From positions 1 through 41,810 of the forward strand of contig CATOSA010000041.1 of the NCBI GenBank assembly GCA_951812315.1: a stretch of DNA of 41,810 bases, read 5' to 3'. Position 1 is the first letter of the stretch. Each line of letters starts with the position of its first letter. Source of the DNA: an uncultured Burkholderiales bacterium (GTDB lineage Bacteria; Pseudomonadota; Gammaproteobacteria; Burkholderiales; Eutrophovitaceae). Under the pieces are notes generated by a model. That model was not told the origin of the DNA. It did no database searches and saw only the letters and a list, made by a program, of their open reading frames with translations. Position numbers and translations under genes: made by a program. Of this stretch, positions 40,484 through 41,810 are shown piece after piece.

Positions 40484-41810
40484 TTAATCAGCCACGAACA
40501 GGCGGGATATATCGTTATAAATTGCAAATGCCATCAAGGTGAACAACAGTGCAAGCCCGATCCGCTGGCCGATATCGAGCACCCGGTCCGAGACAGGACT
40601 TCCTTTGGCAATCTCGACCAGATAATACATAAGATGCCCGCCATCAAGAATTGGAACCGGCAGCAGGTTTAATACACCGAGGCTTATGCTGATCAGGGCG
40701 AGAAAGTTCAAATACGCAAGCAACCGACCTTCGCCGACTGGCCGGCATAATCGGCAATAGTGATCGGTCCGACAGGTTCTTTAGCGAACATCGCCGACCA
40801 CCATGCGCCCGAGCATTCTCAGCGTAAACAGGGAAACCTCCCCCATTTTCGCGGTTGCACGGTACAAGGCCTCAACCGGCGCGTAGCGCACCTGCGTAAT
40901 CAGGCGTTGCATCTGCGACTCATCAAATTGCGGAGCGGCGCCGATTCTTCCGATGGCTGTTTCACCGTCATTGACGGTATCGGTCTGAACAGTGACGCTC
41001 AGCTGCGCACCGCCTCGGTCAATGCCGAACAGGACCGGTTTGCCCGGCGAAGATCGTACGGCCGCAACAACCTCTCCCCACTGCTTTACTGACTTCCCGT
41101 CTATCGAAGTAATCTGATCCCCGGGCTGTAGCCCGTCGCGCTCGGCCGGTCCATTGTTGCTCAGCTCGCCAATAACCGGTGCAATCGGTGCGTTGTACCG
41201 CACGATGCCGATCGTGCGCAGCAGATCAGCGTCGAGTTCGTCCGGACCGATGCCGGACAGATCGAGTTTCTCCAACCGGATTTCATCTCGCTCGTTGCGA
41301 ACTTCAAGCTCGACACTTTGTTTGCGAACGGCGTGATCCAGCAACTCCCAACGCAATTGCTGCCACGTCTCGACCTCGACGTCACCGACCTCTTGCGACA
41401 AGATCTCCGGACACCAGTTGAGCATTCGCGGCTGGGCGTGTTTTCCAGGGAATCCCAAGAACCGGCCGCAGCCCGGGCACGCCCGAAACGAAGAGAATCC
41501 AGTAGAACAACACCGCGAGAATGAAATTTGCAATAGGCCCGGCAGCGACGATAGCGATACGGCGCCAGACTGATTGGCGATTGAAAGCCCTATGGCGTTC
41601 GGCGGGGTCGACTTCGCCCTCGCGCTCGTCGAGCATCTTGACGTAACCGCCGAGCGGAATCGCGGCAAGAACCCACTCGGTACCGTCCTTGCCCATCTTT
41701 TTCTTCCACAACGGCGTTCCGAAACCAACGGAGAAACGCAATACCTTGACACCAGCAAGGCGAGCGACAAAATAGTGTCCGTATTCATGGAACACGATCA
41801 GGATACCCAG
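40484..41810 (-). CDS. rseP: RseP-type site-2 zinc metalloprotease, partial, several frameshifts
   Basis: An M50-family inner-membrane protease that cleaves anti-sigma factor RseA in the sigma-E envelope stress response. The zinc motif HEYGH lies close to the right edge ([20 protein letters not shown]), so a few N-terminal residues are cut off. PDZ domains follow ([20 protein letters not shown], then [10 protein letters not shown]), and the C-terminal membrane segment holds the third zinc ligand in [18 protein letters not shown]. One extra G near 41389 and three missing bases near 40786, 40770 and 40721 break the frame; correcting them joins all parts. It ends 2 bp before the bamA start. Confidence 0.93.

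Overview
The window looks like a chromosomal segment of a betaproteobacterium. The inference rests on gene order: rseP-bamA-skp-lpxD-fabZ-lpxA-lpxB-rnhB followed by divergent ppsR/ppsA, plus pyrG-kdsA-eno-ftsB, with two formate dehydrogenase loci. I recognise no tRNA, rRNA, CRISPR array, transposase or prophage gene.

Layout. (1) 1-5165, minus strand: a respiratory formate dehydrogenase locus read as DUF3305, DUF3306, a 713-residue poly-ferredoxin, a TorD-type chaperone, a small Tat-signal protein and the N-terminal part of the catalytic subunit fdhG, which runs off the left edge. (2) 5415-7818, plus strand: moaA and moeA of molybdenum cofactor synthesis. (3) 7847-10140: a three-fold tandem array with a period near 818 bp. 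Each unit has one small DUF2188-like protein on the minus strand and a roughly 0.5 kb spacer with conserved blocks. (4) 10274-17822: a divergent catabolic island. On the minus strand are FdrA/AllF, DUF1116/AllG and carbamate kinase. On the plus strand are a remnant of allophanate hydrolase, a biuret-hydrolase-like enzyme, an NCS2 permease and DUF2877/AllH. (5) 17856-18624: msrB and a small Arg-rich ORF. (6) 18756-25214: an NAD-dependent two-subunit formate dehydrogenase (NuoE-NuoF fusion plus a large molybdo-subunit) divergent from fdhD-mobA. (7) 25238-41810: housekeeping genes, namely ftsB, eno, kdsA, pyrG, ppsA/ppsR, rnhB and the lpx/bamA/rseP envelope operon, which runs off the right edge.

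How the parts fit. moaA, moeA and mobA supply the bis-MGD cofactor. FdhD and the TorD-like chaperone would mature the two formate dehydrogenases, one exported and respiratory, the other cytosolic and NADH-producing. The island at 10-18 kb suggests import of a nitrogen-rich ureide or heterocycle, amide hydrolysis, phosphorolytic transfer of a carbamoyl group to phosphate by an AllFGH-type complex, and ATP recovery by carbamate kinase. Its true substrate is not evident.

Sequence quality matters here. Single-base indels break fdhG, fdhX, allF, allG, allH, bamA and rseP, and in-frame stops interrupt ppsA (TAG) and allH (TGA). Because bamA and rseP are normally essential, at least part of this is probably sequence error. 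The lesions in allF/allG/allH and the large in-frame deletion in the allophanate hydrolase could instead be real decay. Several non-coding structures are unexplained: a 5 x 26-bp hairpin array before the permease, a possible MITE between lpxA and lpxB, and a dispersed ACTACACTAG motif next to start codons.
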